Of a stretch of DNA of 64,000 nt, positions 35,357 through 44,337 are shown piece after piece. Every line of letters starts with the position of its first letter. The stretch's first letter is position 1. The stretch is from Galbitalea sp. SE-J8 (GTDB lineage Bacteria; Actinomycetota; Actinomycetes; Actinomycetales; Microbacteriaceae): contig NZ_JAUASV010000021.1 of the NCBI RefSeq assembly GCF_030345695.1, positions 1 to 64,000 of the forward strand, in the 5' to 3' direction. The notes beneath the pieces are model-generated. The model was not told the DNA's origin. It did not search any database and saw nothing but the letters and a program-made list of their open reading frames with translations. Both the position numbers and the translations under genes were made by a program.

Positions 35357-36805
35357 TCACAGCGCGCAGTGCGTGAAGCGGCCGGCGAGCAGCGTCGCGG
35401 CCACCGGCATCCGGCGCAGGTCGCCGTCCGCGAACGGGTCGCGTTCGACGACGACGAGGTCGGCGGCCTCGCCGACGTGCAGCGACCCGCGAGCGCTCGC
35501 CGCGAGCGCGACCTCCACGGGTATGCGCTCGTCCGGATGCCACGGCTCGCGCCCGTCCCGGGAGCGCGACACCGCCGCGTCGGCGGTGATCCACGGGTCG
35601 AGCGGGGCCACCGGGGCGTCCGAGCCGAGGCGCAGGGACGCTCCGGCCCGCCACAGCGACCCGTACGCGAACGCGCGGTCGGAGCGGCCGCGCCAGTGCC
35701 GGTCGGCCGCGTCCCGATCGTCCATGGCGTGCTCGGGCTGAACGCTCGCGACGACACCGAGAGCTGCGAATCGCGGCAGGTCCCGCCGCGCCACGAGCTG
35801 CGCGTGCTCGATGCGACCGGGCACGCCGAGCGCCTCGAAGGCGTCGAGCACCTCCGAGTTGGCCCGATCGCCGATGGCGTGCACGGCGGCGTCCAGCCCG
35901 TGGTCCCGGGCGAGCGCGAGCAGACGACGCAGCTCCGCGGGTGCGACGCTGTCGACGCCGCACGCGTGCGCATCCGTCGGCGCCGAGTCCGGGTACGGAT
36001 CCCAGGTCCAGGCGGTGCGGGTGTTGAGCGAGCCGTCGACGACGATCTTGAGCGGTCCCATCGTCACGAGCCCGGCGTCGTCGAGCACGTCGCGCGAACG
36101 GATGCCACGGGCGATCACGGCGTCTAGCCGGTCGGGCCATACCGAGGCCTCCACGCGCACCGAACGGATGCCGTCGGCGCTCCGGGTCGTCCAGTCGGCG
36201 ACGTTGTCCGCGTTCTCGAGGTCGACGATCCCGACGACACCGCGTTCGGCTGCCGCTCGCACGGCATCCGCGATCGCGCGGCGAGGCAACGACGCGACCT
36301 CGTCGGAGGCGCTGAGCACGGCGATCCACGGGCCCTCCCGCAGCACGCCGCTCGCGTCGGTCTCGACCCCGGCGCGCCTGGCCGCGGCCCCGTTGAGCCA
36401 GCCGCAGTGCAGGTCCCCGCTGATGAGCGTCACGGGCACGTCGCCCGTGACCGCGTCGAGGGCGTTCCGCGTCGGTGCATCCGGCCAGAGCGCGTCACGG
36501 AAGCCGTAGCCGACGAGCGGATCCGTGGACTCGCGCGACGCGAGGTGGGTCGCGACGAGGTCGAGCACCTCGGCGGCGCTCCGCGCGCCGGACAGGCCCA
36601 GCCGGCCGCGGGCCACGGCGTGCTGAGCGAGGTGCACGTGCTCGTCCCAGAGGCCGGGGCCGAGGTAGCGACCGTCCAGGACGACGCGCTCGACGGCGTC
36701 GGCGCGCAGGCCGGTTCCGACCGCGGCGATGCGACCGTGACGCACCAGGATGTCGACGGGCGCTCCGCCGTATCGTCTCCCGCCCGCGAGCAGCACGTCG
36801 GTCAC
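35357..36805 (-). CDS. Amidohydrolase family protein (YtcJ-like)
   Basis: A 482-residue metal-dependent hydrolase of the amidohydrolase_3 group. Features are the N-terminal beta sandwich, the metal motif DEHVHLAQ (about residue 60), ISGDLHCGWLN, the KIVVDGSLNTRTAW segment with the bridging Lys (about 250), HAIGDRAN and EHAQLV with metal His residues, and LGSDAPV with the catalytic Asp. The GTG start overlaps the stop of the upstream regulator gene (GTGA). It is the last of six genes in the peptide-transport operon and has no signal peptide, so it should act on something that operon imports, such as an N-acyl amino acid, dipeptide or cyclic amide. The substrate is inference. Confidence 0.88.
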   Translation of the reverse strand: MTDVLLAGGRRYGGAPVDILVRHGRIAAVGTGLRADAVERVVLDGRYLGPGLWDEHVHLAQHAVARGRLGLSGARSAAEVLDLVATHLASRESTDPLVGYGFRDALWPDAPTRNALDAVTGDVPVTLISGDLHCGWLNGAAARRAGVETDASGVLREGPWIAVLSASDEVASLPRRAIADAVRAAAERGVVGIVDLENADNVADWTTRSADGIRSVRVEASVWPDRLDAVIARGIRSRDVLDDAGLVTMGPLKIVVDGSLNTRTAWTWDPYPDSAPTDAHACGVDSVAPAELRRLLALARDHGLDAAVHAIGDRANSEVLDAFEALGVPGRIEHAQLVARRDLPRFAALGVVASVQPEHAMDDRDAADRHWRGRSDRAFAYGSLWRAGASLRLGSDAPVAPLDPWITADAAVSRSRDGREPWHPDERIPVEVALAASARGSLHVGEAADLVVVERDPFADGDLRRMPVAATLLAGRFTHCAL

Positions 36806-38697
36806 GGATGCCCCGTCTCGCTCAAGCGCTCCCTCAGCTCGTCGAGGCGCACCGCGATGCCGATGCGGAACAGCCGTTCGTCGTCGCGCCAACCCTCGCC
36901 GAGCACGCGGTCGAGGCGTTCCAGCCGTTGCAGGATCGTGTTGGTATGGAAGGTCAGGGCTCGCGCGGTGCGGGTCGGGCTCGCGCCGTTCTTCACGAAC
37001 GCGCGCAACGTGCGCAGCAGATCCGACCCGCGCTCGTCGTCGTGGCGGCGCACGACACCGATCGTGTCGTGCAGGAAGGCCGCGAGCGTGCGCTCGTCCG
37101 TGTCGAGCACGGCCGCATACGGCAGGTAGTCCTCGCTCGCGACGGCCGCCGCGTCGACGCCGAGCGCCCCGAGCAGGCGAGCCGTGCGCATCGCGATCGA
37201 GAACGACGCCGGCAGGGCGTCGGGCGCGGGCGGAACCGACACCGCGAGCACCGGCGCATCGAGCGCGCGGGCCACGCCGTCGCGCAGCGCGGCCGCTCCG
37301 GGCCCGTCGCGCGACGACCGCGCGAGCACGACGTAGCCGAGGTGCTCGCCGACGAGGGCGCCGTCGCCGACGAGCGGGGCGAGCGCACGCGCCGTCGACA
37401 CGCGCAGCTCCCCGGGCACGGCGAAGAGCACGAGCGCGTCGAGGTCGGCGATGTCGATGCCCAGCCGCTGTGCGCGCCGGGCAACGTCGGGCCGGCGCTC
37501 CGGAGCGCCCGCGAGAAGGTCGGCGAGCACGTCGCTCTGCACCCGGTGCTCCGCATCCGTCACCGCCGTGAGCTGCTGGGCGATGAGCGCGCCGGCCTGC
37601 GCGGCCCGCTCGACGATCTGTCGGTCGATCGCCTCGAATCCGTCACCGCGATCGCCGACCACGAGGGCGCCGTATCGGTGCGAACCGGCCGACATCGCGG
37701 CGACGAACCCGCCGGGCACGCCGCGTGGCGCATCCGCGGTCACCGTTCCCGAGGCGCTGCCCCGCTCGAGAAGCACCGGATCGAGGGGCGTGCCGGATGC
37801 CGTGACGACGCGGCCGCGGTCGTCGACGACGGCGACCCCGCGGTCGAGCACGCCTGCCAGCACCCGGGCCAGGGCGTCGAAGCCCGCGCCCGCGAGCACG
37901 ACCTCGAGCAGGGCGGCCTGGGCGCCCGCCGCGCTCTCGAGATCGGCGACCGCGCTCGCGAGCGACGCGCTGACGGCGTGCGCCTCGCGCTCGGACGCGC
38001 GCAGCTCGCCGATGAAGCGCACCGTGCGCAGCGCGATCGCCGCGTGATCGGCGAGCGCTGCGAGGAGCGCGATGTCATCGGGGCCGAATCGGTGCTCGTC
38101 GCGCGTCGCGGCGACCGCGACGGCCACGACCGCCTGCCCATCGGTGATCGGTGCACCGACGAGCGAGACGACACCCTCGTCGACGAGTGCGCGCTCGAGT
38201 GCTCCACCGTCGACGACATCGCTCAGACGCTCGACCGCGTGCGTCGCACGGGTCGCCGCGACGGTGCCGACGAGGGCGGAGCGCGTGGGGGTCGCGAGGC
38301 CGAGCAGCGCTCCCGTGGTGGCGCCGCTCGTCGCCCCGACACTCGCGTGCGGCCCGACACTCGCGTGCGCCCCGTCGACGAGCAGCACGACGCCGAGGTC
38401 CGCGCGCAGCATCTCTCGCGTACGCACGGCGAGGTGCTTCAGCACGTCGATCTCGCGTCGCGCCTCGGTCAGCTCGCGCGAGCCCGCATCGAGCGAGCCC
38501 AGCTCTTGCTCGCGGCGCTGCAGGCGGGCGTTCTCGCGCCGGGCGCGATGCACGAGCTCGGCGATGCGCACGCGCCCCTTGCCCGTGATGCCCAGCCCCT
38601 GCAGCGCGGAGATCACTGCGGCGGCGTTGGCAGAGCCGTCGGCGAGCGTCGCGTCGAGCAGTGTCGCGATCGCATCCGCACGTTCGTCATCCACCAT
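36802..38697 (-). CDS. PucR/CdaR-type transcriptional regulator with GAF domain
   Basis: A 631-residue regulator. A short helical start and coiled coil (about 50-85, ARRENARLQRREQELGSLD) lead into a GAF-like sensor (about 90-230), with a second less clear sensor at 250-370. A CdaR GGDEF-like region follows, and a PucR C-terminal helix-turn-helix closes it: TLRAFVKNGASPTRTARALT and FHTNTILQRLERLDRVLG (about 570-610). Its ATG overlaps the permease stop (TGATG), and its own stop overlaps the amidohydrolase start. The regulator therefore lies inside the operon that it presumably controls. The ligand is unknown; PucR-type proteins usually sense the substrate of the linked catabolic pathway. Confidence 0.88.
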   Translation of the reverse strand: MVDDERADAIATLLDATLADGSANAAAVISALQGLGITGKGRVRIAELVHRARRENARLQRREQELGSLDAGSRELTEARREIDVLKHLAVRTREMLRADLGVVLLVDGAHASVGPHASVGATSGATTGALLGLATPTRSALVGTVAATRATHAVERLSDVVDGGALERALVDEGVVSLVGAPITDGQAVVAVAVAATRDEHRFGPDDIALLAALADHAAIALRTVRFIGELRASEREAHAVSASLASAVADLESAAGAQAALLEVVLAGAGFDALARVLAGVLDRGVAVVDDRGRVVTASGTPLDPVLLERGSASGTVTADAPRGVPGGFVAAMSAGSHRYGALVVGDRGDGFEAIDRQIVERAAQAGALIAQQLTAVTDAEHRVQSDVLADLLAGAPERRPDVARRAQRLGIDIADLDALVLFAVPGELRVSTARALAPLVGDGALVGEHLGYVVLARSSRDGPGAAALRDGVARALDAPVLAVSVPPAPDALPASFSIAMRTARLLGALGVDAAAVASEDYLPYAAVLDTDERTLAAFLHDTIGVVRRHDDERGSDLLRTLRAFVKNGASPTRTARALTFHTNTILQRLERLDRVLGEGWRDDERLFRIGIAVRLDELRERLSETGHP

Positions 38698-39695
38698 CAG
38701 GCCGTCGCTTTCGCGCGCGGATCCACGACCCCGTTCACGACATCGATGACGACGTTGGAGACGATGATGAGGAACGCGCTGAACAGGGTGAAACCGACGA
38801 CGAGCTGCAGGTCGACGACCGACACGCCCGTGACGAGAAGCGCGCCGAGACCCTGCATGGAGAACACGCGCTCGACGATGACCGTGCCGCCCAGGAGCGT
38901 GCCGAGGTCGAGGCCGAATACCGTCACGACCGGCAGAATCGCATTTCGCAGGCCGTGCCGCACGACGACGCGACTCTCCCGCAGCCCCTTGGCGCGCGCC
39001 GTGCGGATGTAGTCCTCACCGAGCGTCTCGATCATCTGCCCCCGGGTGAGCCGGGCGTAGACCGCCGCCGTGGTGAACGCGAGCGTGCACCACGGCAGCA
39101 GGAGGTGCGCGAACCACTGCACCGGATCGGTCGCGAACGGGATGTAGCCACCGGTCGGAAGCCAGCGCAGCACGAACCCGAACAGCAGGATGGCCAGCAG
39201 CCCGACGAGGTACACGGGCGCCGAGACGCCCGCGATCGAGACCATCATCACGCCGCGGTCGACGACGCTGCCTGGGCGCATACCCGATGCGACGCCGCCC
39301 GCGACCCCGGTGACGAGCCAGAGCACGGCGGCACCGATCGCGATGGAGGCCGTGACGGGGAAGCGGGACAGGATCAGCTCGGTGACGCTCGCGTTCTGCT
39401 GGAACGAATAGCCGAAGCACGGCGCGGCGCAGTGCACGGCGGCCGCGCCCGATCCGAAATCGCGGCCGAGCACGATCCCCCGCAGGAACTCGAGCAGCTG
39501 CTGCCACCAGGGCAGGTCGGTGCCCATGAACTCCGCGGCGCGCCGCAGGTTCTCCGGTGTGCACGGCCGCCCGCAGCTCAGCTGGGCCGGGTTCGCCGGC
39601 AGCAGGTAGAACACGGCGTAGGTGAGCACGGTGATGAGCAGCAGCACGACGATCGCGCCGAGCACCCGCACGCCGGCGAACCGCAGCATCCTCAT
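38697..39695 (-). CDS. Peptide ABC transporter permease (DppB/OppB type)
   Basis: A 332-residue permease with six membrane segments, the first being VRVLGAIVVLLLITVLTYAVF. The periplasmic loop after helix 1 has two Cys pairs (SCGRPCTPENL and HCAAPCFGYSF), a feature of an actinobacterial OppB branch that suggests disulphide bonds. The EAA-type loop is EDYIRTARAKGLRESRVVVR with the conserved Gly-Leu. The ATG (39693-39695) overlaps the stop of the DppC-like gene. It pairs with that protein in one importer. Confidence 0.93.
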   Translation of the reverse strand: MRMLRFAGVRVLGAIVVLLLITVLTYAVFYLLPANPAQLSCGRPCTPENLRRAAEFMGTDLPWWQQLLEFLRGIVLGRDFGSGAAAVHCAAPCFGYSFQQNASVTELILSRFPVTASIAIGAAVLWLVTGVAGGVASGMRPGSVVDRGVMMVSIAGVSAPVYLVGLLAILLFGFVLRWLPTGGYIPFATDPVQWFAHLLLPWCTLAFTTAAVYARLTRGQMIETLGEDYIRTARAKGLRESRVVVRHGLRNAILPVVTVFGLDLGTLLGGTVIVERVFSMQGLGALLVTGVSVVDLQLVVGFTLFSAFLIIVSNVVIDVVNGVVDPRAKATA

Positions 39696-40630
39696 CGGCG
39701 GCCGCCTCTCGGGTCGAGGGCGTCGCGGAGGCCGTCGCCGAACACGTTGAACGCCAGGGTGATGATGAAGAGCGCGAGCCCCGGGAAGACGAGGTAGAGC
39801 GGATCGGTCTGCACCCAGCCGATCGCATCGCCGAGCGTGCGGCCCCACGACGGGGTGGGCGGCACGACACCGACCCCGAGGAACGACAGGGCGGCCTCGA
39901 CGCCGATCATGCCCGGCACGAGGATCGTCGACACGACGATGATCGTCGCGCTGACGTTGGGCAGCACGTGCGCGGCCATCACGTGCCGCGCCGGCGCTCC
40001 CATCGCGGTGGATGCCGCCACGAACGACCGCTCGCGCAGCACGAGCACCTGCGCGCGCACGATCCGGGAGATGCCGGGCCAGCCGAACAGGCCGATGATG
40101 AGCACGATGAAGAGCGGTCGGGGCAGCCAGGACGGCGCGATGGTCGTGAGCGCGATGAGGAAGACGAGCACCGGGAACCCGAACAGCACGTCGACCCCGC
40201 GGCTCGCGATGCGGTCGTACCAGCCCCCGACGAAGCCGGTCGTGATGCCCACGACGACCCCGATGACGACCGAGACCGCGGTGGCGGCGACGCCGATGAG
40301 CAGCGACGTGCGGGCGCCGTAGACCACGATCGAGAACAGGTCCCGTCCGGTGAGCGGCTCCACCCCGAACCAGTGCGTGGCGCTGACGCCGCCGCCGAAC
40401 CCGAGTGGCACGCCCGAGCCATCGAGCAGGTCGACGTGGTACGCGTACGGATCCTGTCCGGTGATGCCGGTGAGCCATGGCGCGCACGCCGCCGCGAGCA
40501 CGAACAGCAGGATCGTGACGGCGCTCGCCGCGGCGGCACGGTCGCGGAGGAGCTTGCGCAGCGCGGCGCGGGCACCCGTCTTGCGGGCGGGGACCGCCTC
40601 GAGGTCGATGGTCGTCGCCGTCGTGCTCAT
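39692..40630 (-). CDS. Peptide ABC transporter permease (DppC/OppC type)
   Basis: A 312-residue permease. Its N-terminus has the OppC pattern of a cytoplasmic basic segment followed by a membrane helix (AVTILLFVLAAACAPWL), then a short exposed domain with HWFGVEPLTGRDLFSIVVYG, diagnostic of DppC. The EAA loop is FVAASTAMGAPARHVMAAHV. The ATG overlaps the stop of the ATPase gene (ATGA). The chain ends with GDGLRDALDPRGGRR, the usual DppC C-terminus. Confidence 0.94.
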   Translation of the reverse strand: MSTTATTIDLEAVPARKTGARAALRKLLRDRAAAASAVTILLFVLAAACAPWLTGITGQDPYAYHVDLLDGSGVPLGFGGGVSATHWFGVEPLTGRDLFSIVVYGARTSLLIGVAATAVSVVIGVVVGITTGFVGGWYDRIASRGVDVLFGFPVLVFLIALTTIAPSWLPRPLFIVLIIGLFGWPGISRIVRAQVLVLRERSFVAASTAMGAPARHVMAAHVLPNVSATIIVVSTILVPGMIGVEAALSFLGVGVVPPTPSWGRTLGDAIGWVQTDPLYLVFPGLALFIITLAFNVFGDGLRDALDPRGGRR

Positions 40631-42342
40631 GCCGCATCCCCGTCTCCCGCGGCCGGATCGGCCTCCGCGGCGAGGCCGCGCCACGCTCGTCGTCGCGCGG
40701 CCTGCTGCGCGGGGTCGGCGACGGGCGCCGCGGCGAGGAGGCGCCGCGTGTAGGGGCTGTCCGGGGCGCTGAGCACGCGCTCGGTCGGGCCGAGCTCGAC
40801 GATCCGCCCCGCGCGCATGACGGCGACCTCGTGCGCGAGCTCCTGAACGACGGCGAGGTCGTGGCTCACGAAGAGGCACGCGAAACCGAACTCGCGCTGG
40901 AGGTCGGCGAGCAGGTCGAGCACCCGCGCCTGCACGCTCACGTCGAGAGCGCTCGTGGGCTCGTCGGCGATGAGCAGCGACGGATGCAGCGCGATGGCCC
41001 GCGCGATGGCGACGCGCTGGCGCTGCCCACCCGACAGCTCGTGCGGAAACCGCTCGAGGTGGGATTCGCTGAGTCGCACCGCGTCGAGCAGCTCGAGCAC
41101 GCGGGCGCGTCGCTCGCGGGGCGTCTTGTCGCTGCCGAGGCGCAGTGGCTCGGCGATGGCGTCGCCGACGGTCCACCGTGGGTCGAGGGACGATGCCGGG
41201 TCCTGGAACACGTAGCCGATGGCGCTGCGCAGCTCGCGCAGCTCGCGGCGCGAGGCGCGAGCGAGGTCGATCCCGCCGACGAGCACCTCGCCGGATCGCA
41301 CGGGCACGAGTCCCGCGAAGGCCCGGCCCAGGGTCGACTTGCCCGAGCCCGATTCGCCGACGAGACCCAGGGTGCGACCCGGGCGGATGGCGAAGGTCGC
41401 GCTCTCCACGGCGACGACGGCCGGCCGGCCCCATCCGCCGCCGTACTCGATGCGCGCGGCGCGCACCTCGGCGGCGGCGCTGAGCTCGGCCGGAAGGGGT
41501 TCGGACGATCGCAGCCGGGCGGCGGTCTCGCCGAGCCGGGGCACCGCGCGCAGCAGCTCGCGGGTGTACCCGGCCTGCGGAGCCGCGAACAGCGCGGGGG
41601 AGGACTCGCGCTCCTCGACGTGACCCGAGCGCATCACGACCACGTCGTCGGCGAGGTCGGCGACGACGCCCATGTCGTGGGTGATGAGCAGCACGGCCGT
41701 GCCGCGGTCGTCGCGGAGCGAGCGGATGAGGTCGAGGATGCCCGCCTGCACCGTCACATCGAGCGCGGTCGTGGGTTCGTCCGCGATGAGGGCGATGGGG
41801 TCGGACGAGATGGCCATCGCGATCATCGATCGTTGCAGCTGCCCGCCCGACAGCTCGTGCGGGTGCGACCGCGCGATGCGCAGCGGCTCGGCGATCCCGA
41901 CCGATTCGAGCAGCTCCAGCGAGCGAGCCCGCACCTCGCGTCGGCGCAGCCGCGGATGGTGGGTGACGATCGCCTCGGCGATCTGCGCCCCGAGCGTGAG
42001 CACCGGGTTGAATGCGCTCATCGGCTCCTGGAAGATCGTGCCGATCCGGCCGCCGCGCACCGCGCGCACCGTGGCGGCATCCGCTCCGACCAGCTCGCGG
42101 CCCTCGAGGCGGATGCTGCCCTCGACGCGCGCGTTCGCCGGCAGCAGACCGAGCACCGACATCGCGGTGACGCTCTTGCCGGAGCCGGACTCGCCGACGA
42201 GAGCGAGCACGCGGCCGTGGCCGAGGTGGAAGTCCACCCCGTCCACGACCGTGCGCGGCGGCGCCGTCGGGGCGTCCCGGTCGGCGAACGCCACCGAGAG
42301 GGCGTTCACCGCCAGGACGTCCCGCGTCTCGATTTCCGTCAC
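40627..42342 (-). CDS. Peptide ABC transporter, fused dual ATPase (DppD-DppF)
   Basis: A 571-residue protein with two complete nucleotide-binding domains. The first (about 5-270) has Walker A GESGSGKSV, signature LSGGQLQRS, Walker B LIADEPTTALD and the switch His in LLITHDMG. The second (about 290-545) has GESGSGKST, LSGGQRQRV, LIADEPTSALD and LFVSHDLA. After each lies the oligopeptide-type C-terminal segment (AGYTRELLRAVP and SPYTRRLLAAAP). One chain thus serves as both ATPases of the importer. The GTG start is 10 bases from the binding-protein stop. Confidence 0.95.
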   Translation of the reverse strand: MTEIETRDVLAVNALSVAFADRDAPTAPPRTVVDGVDFHLGHGRVLALVGESGSGKSVTAMSVLGLLPANARVEGSIRLEGRELVGADAATVRAVRGGRIGTIFQEPMSAFNPVLTLGAQIAEAIVTHHPRLRRREVRARSLELLESVGIAEPLRIARSHPHELSGGQLQRSMIAMAISSDPIALIADEPTTALDVTVQAGILDLIRSLRDDRGTAVLLITHDMGVVADLADDVVVMRSGHVEERESSPALFAAPQAGYTRELLRAVPRLGETAARLRSSEPLPAELSAAAEVRAARIEYGGGWGRPAVVAVESATFAIRPGRTLGLVGESGSGKSTLGRAFAGLVPVRSGEVLVGGIDLARASRRELRELRSAIGYVFQDPASSLDPRWTVGDAIAEPLRLGSDKTPRERRARVLELLDAVRLSESHLERFPHELSGGQRQRVAIARAIALHPSLLIADEPTSALDVSVQARVLDLLADLQREFGFACLFVSHDLAVVQELAHEVAVMRAGRIVELGPTERVLSAPDSPYTRRLLAAAPVADPAQQAARRRAWRGLAAEADPAAGDGDAA

Positions 42343-42352
42343 CGCTGCTCCG

Positions 42353-44038
42353 TCACTGCGCGATCGAGATCTCGAGGTAGTTCTGGTAGCCCGGGTAGTC
42401 GGTCACGAAGTAGTCCGCCACCTCGCTCCCGCCGAGGAACGACTGCCGTGCGAAGCTCAGCGGCACCGCGACCGCGGCATCCATGAGCGCCCTGTCGATC
42501 GCCACCCAGTCGGCCTGCGACTGCTTCGGGTCGATCTCGGCCGTGGCGGCGGCGATGGCCTCGTCCTGACCGGAGTACCGGGACAGGTTGAAGCCGCCGT
42601 TGCCGATCTGGCTCGAGTCGTAGAGCGGGAACAGGTTGCTCGCGGCGCTCGGGTAGTCGGCCAGCCACCAGTTGAGGATGAGGTCGTAGTCCGGGTCGTC
42701 GCCGGTCGCGTCCGCGTACCAGACGCTCGGGTCGAGCACCCTGAGGTCGATCGTGATGCCGGTGCGCTCGAGCGCCTGCTGCAGCGCCTGACCCTGCGCC
42801 TGCGAGGTCGGGTCGTTCTGCACCCACAGCGAGAGCGTGAGGCCGGTGGCACCGGCATCCGCGAGCAGTGCCTTCGCCTTGTCGACGTCACCCTGGTCGC
42901 CGCTCGGATAGCTGTCGAACTCCTCGCGGCCGGGGATGCCGGGAGTGATGAGCGTCGTGGCCGGCACCGCGGCGGCCTCGCCGCCCTGAGCCAGGATGTT
43001 GGACTTGCGGTCGACCGCGTACTCGAGCGCTCGGCGCACGCGCAGGTCGGTGATGCGCTCGGTGTTGATCGCGAGGTACGCGAGCGGGCCGGCGCCGGAC
43101 GTGATCATGCGCGCCTTCGCGGCCGGGTTGCCGTTCACGAGCGCGAGCTGCGCGGCATCGAGCGGTTCCGAGTTGATGGAGCTCGTCGCCTCGCCGACGT
43201 CCGAGATGAGGGACTGCACGGTCGTCGACGACTCCTGGCTCTCCTTGAACACGATCTCGTCGGGCGCGGCCGTGCGCGCCTCGTCGGTCGCGCGATCCCA
43301 GTGCTCGTTCCGCACGAGCGTGAGAGACGTGCCGTTCTCGTTCGACTCGACCCGATACGGCCCGGATGCGACCGGCTTGCGGGTGTAGGTGGCCGGGTCG
43401 TCCTGGGCGGCCGGCACCGGGGAGAACGGGTTCATCGCGACGATCCAGGGCCAGTCGCCGTATGCGGTCGTGAGGTGGAACACGATCGTCTTGTCGTCGG
43501 GGGTCTCGATCGAGTCGAGCTCGGCGCCGTCGTACGGTCCCGCGTACTCGTCGCCGCCGACGAGAAGCGCTTTGTGGTAGGCGAGCCCGCCCGAGAGCTG
43601 GGGGGCGTACGAGCGCTCGACACCGTATTTGATGTCGGCCGAGGTGATCGGCGTGCCGTCCTCGAACGCGATGCCGTCCTTGAGCGTGTAGGTCCAGGTG
43701 GTGCCGTCGTCGCTCGGTGTGCCCGTGTCGGTGGCCAGGTCGGGAACGACCTCGGGGGTGGACCCCGCCTCGAGCTTCCACGTCGTGAGCCGACGCGTGA
43801 TGAGCCCGAGCCACGTGGTCGGCAGATTGAGGCTCGTCGCCGGGTCGAGCTCGATGCTCGTCGCCTGGGTGAGCACGGTGAGCGTGCCGCCGAGCTGTGC
43901 TGCGGCGGGAGTGGCGGATGATGCGCCGGGCGCGGGTGCGGCGCATCCGGAGAGCAGAATCGCGGCGGCGGCGATCGTGGTGATCGCCCCGGCCGTGACG
44001 CCGGCGCGGCGGCGGCGGGTGGGACTGGTCGTGGTCAT
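42353..44038 (-). CDS. Peptide ABC transporter substrate-binding lipoprotein (family 5)
   Basis: A 561-residue DppA/OppA-type protein. It has a lipoprotein signal: five consecutive basic residues, a hydrophobic stretch, then ILLSGCAAP with the lipobox Cys at about residue 32. The SBP_bac_5 signature region is near PDLATDTGTPSDDGTTWTYT and LKDGIAFEDGTPITSADIKY. The ATG has a strong GAGGAGG ribosome binding site. It is the first gene of a six-gene operon (binding protein, dual ATPase, DppC, DppB, PucR regulator, amidohydrolase), five members of which overlap end to end. The ligand is a peptide or related amide; the sequence does not tell which. Confidence 0.94.
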   Translation of the reverse strand: MTTTSPTRRRRAGVTAGAITTIAAAAILLSGCAAPAPGASSATPAAAQLGGTLTVLTQATSIELDPATSLNLPTTWLGLITRRLTTWKLEAGSTPEVVPDLATDTGTPSDDGTTWTYTLKDGIAFEDGTPITSADIKYGVERSYAPQLSGGLAYHKALLVGGDEYAGPYDGAELDSIETPDDKTIVFHLTTAYGDWPWIVAMNPFSPVPAAQDDPATYTRKPVASGPYRVESNENGTSLTLVRNEHWDRATDEARTAAPDEIVFKESQESSTTVQSLISDVGEATSSINSEPLDAAQLALVNGNPAAKARMITSGAGPLAYLAINTERITDLRVRRALEYAVDRKSNILAQGGEAAAVPATTLITPGIPGREEFDSYPSGDQGDVDKAKALLADAGATGLTLSLWVQNDPTSQAQGQALQQALERTGITIDLRVLDPSVWYADATGDDPDYDLILNWWLADYPSAASNLFPLYDSSQIGNGGFNLSRYSGQDEAIAAATAEIDPKQSQADWVAIDRALMDAAVAVPLSFARQSFLGGSEVADYFVTDYPGYQNYLEISIAQ

Positions 44039-44181
44039 TGCGCGTGCCTCCTCGTGCGCGCCGTCGGCCGGCGCGGCTGGTGTGGGACGCCGAGTGGACG
44101 TGGTGCAGAGCCATCCAGCGACGCTCGCCGTCGGGAGGCGGGCGCGTTTCCGACGCTAACGGCGGCCTCGCCGAGGCCGAC

Positions 44182-44271
44182 ATGTGCCGTTCACCCATGA
44201 TTCCCGTTCGCCGGGTGTGCGATCGATCCCCCGGTCGCGGGGTGCCCGCGCGCCGTGGGTGAACGGCACAT
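44182..44271. repeat. Hairpin element E4 (90 bp)
   Basis: Perfect 16-bp arms ATGTGCCGTTCACCCA (44182-44197) and its complement (44256-44271) enclose 58 bases containing CCCGTTCGCCGGG and CCCCCGGTCGCGGGG. It lies between the divergent peptide-transport operon and the hydrolase gene. Its geometry matches E1-E3 but the arms share no sequence with them. Confidence 0.8.
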
Positions 44272-44337
44272 CCGCACGCGTGGCCGGTGTGCGGGGCATC
44301 CGTGGTCGGCGGCGCGGCCGCGCGACAGGATCGGGGC

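Noticed and set aside
36802-38697. Plus-strand long frames opposite the PucR-type gene
   Set aside because: The minus-strand protein has a clear PucR helix-turn-helix and exact overlaps with both neighbours; the plus-strand product is low-complexity.
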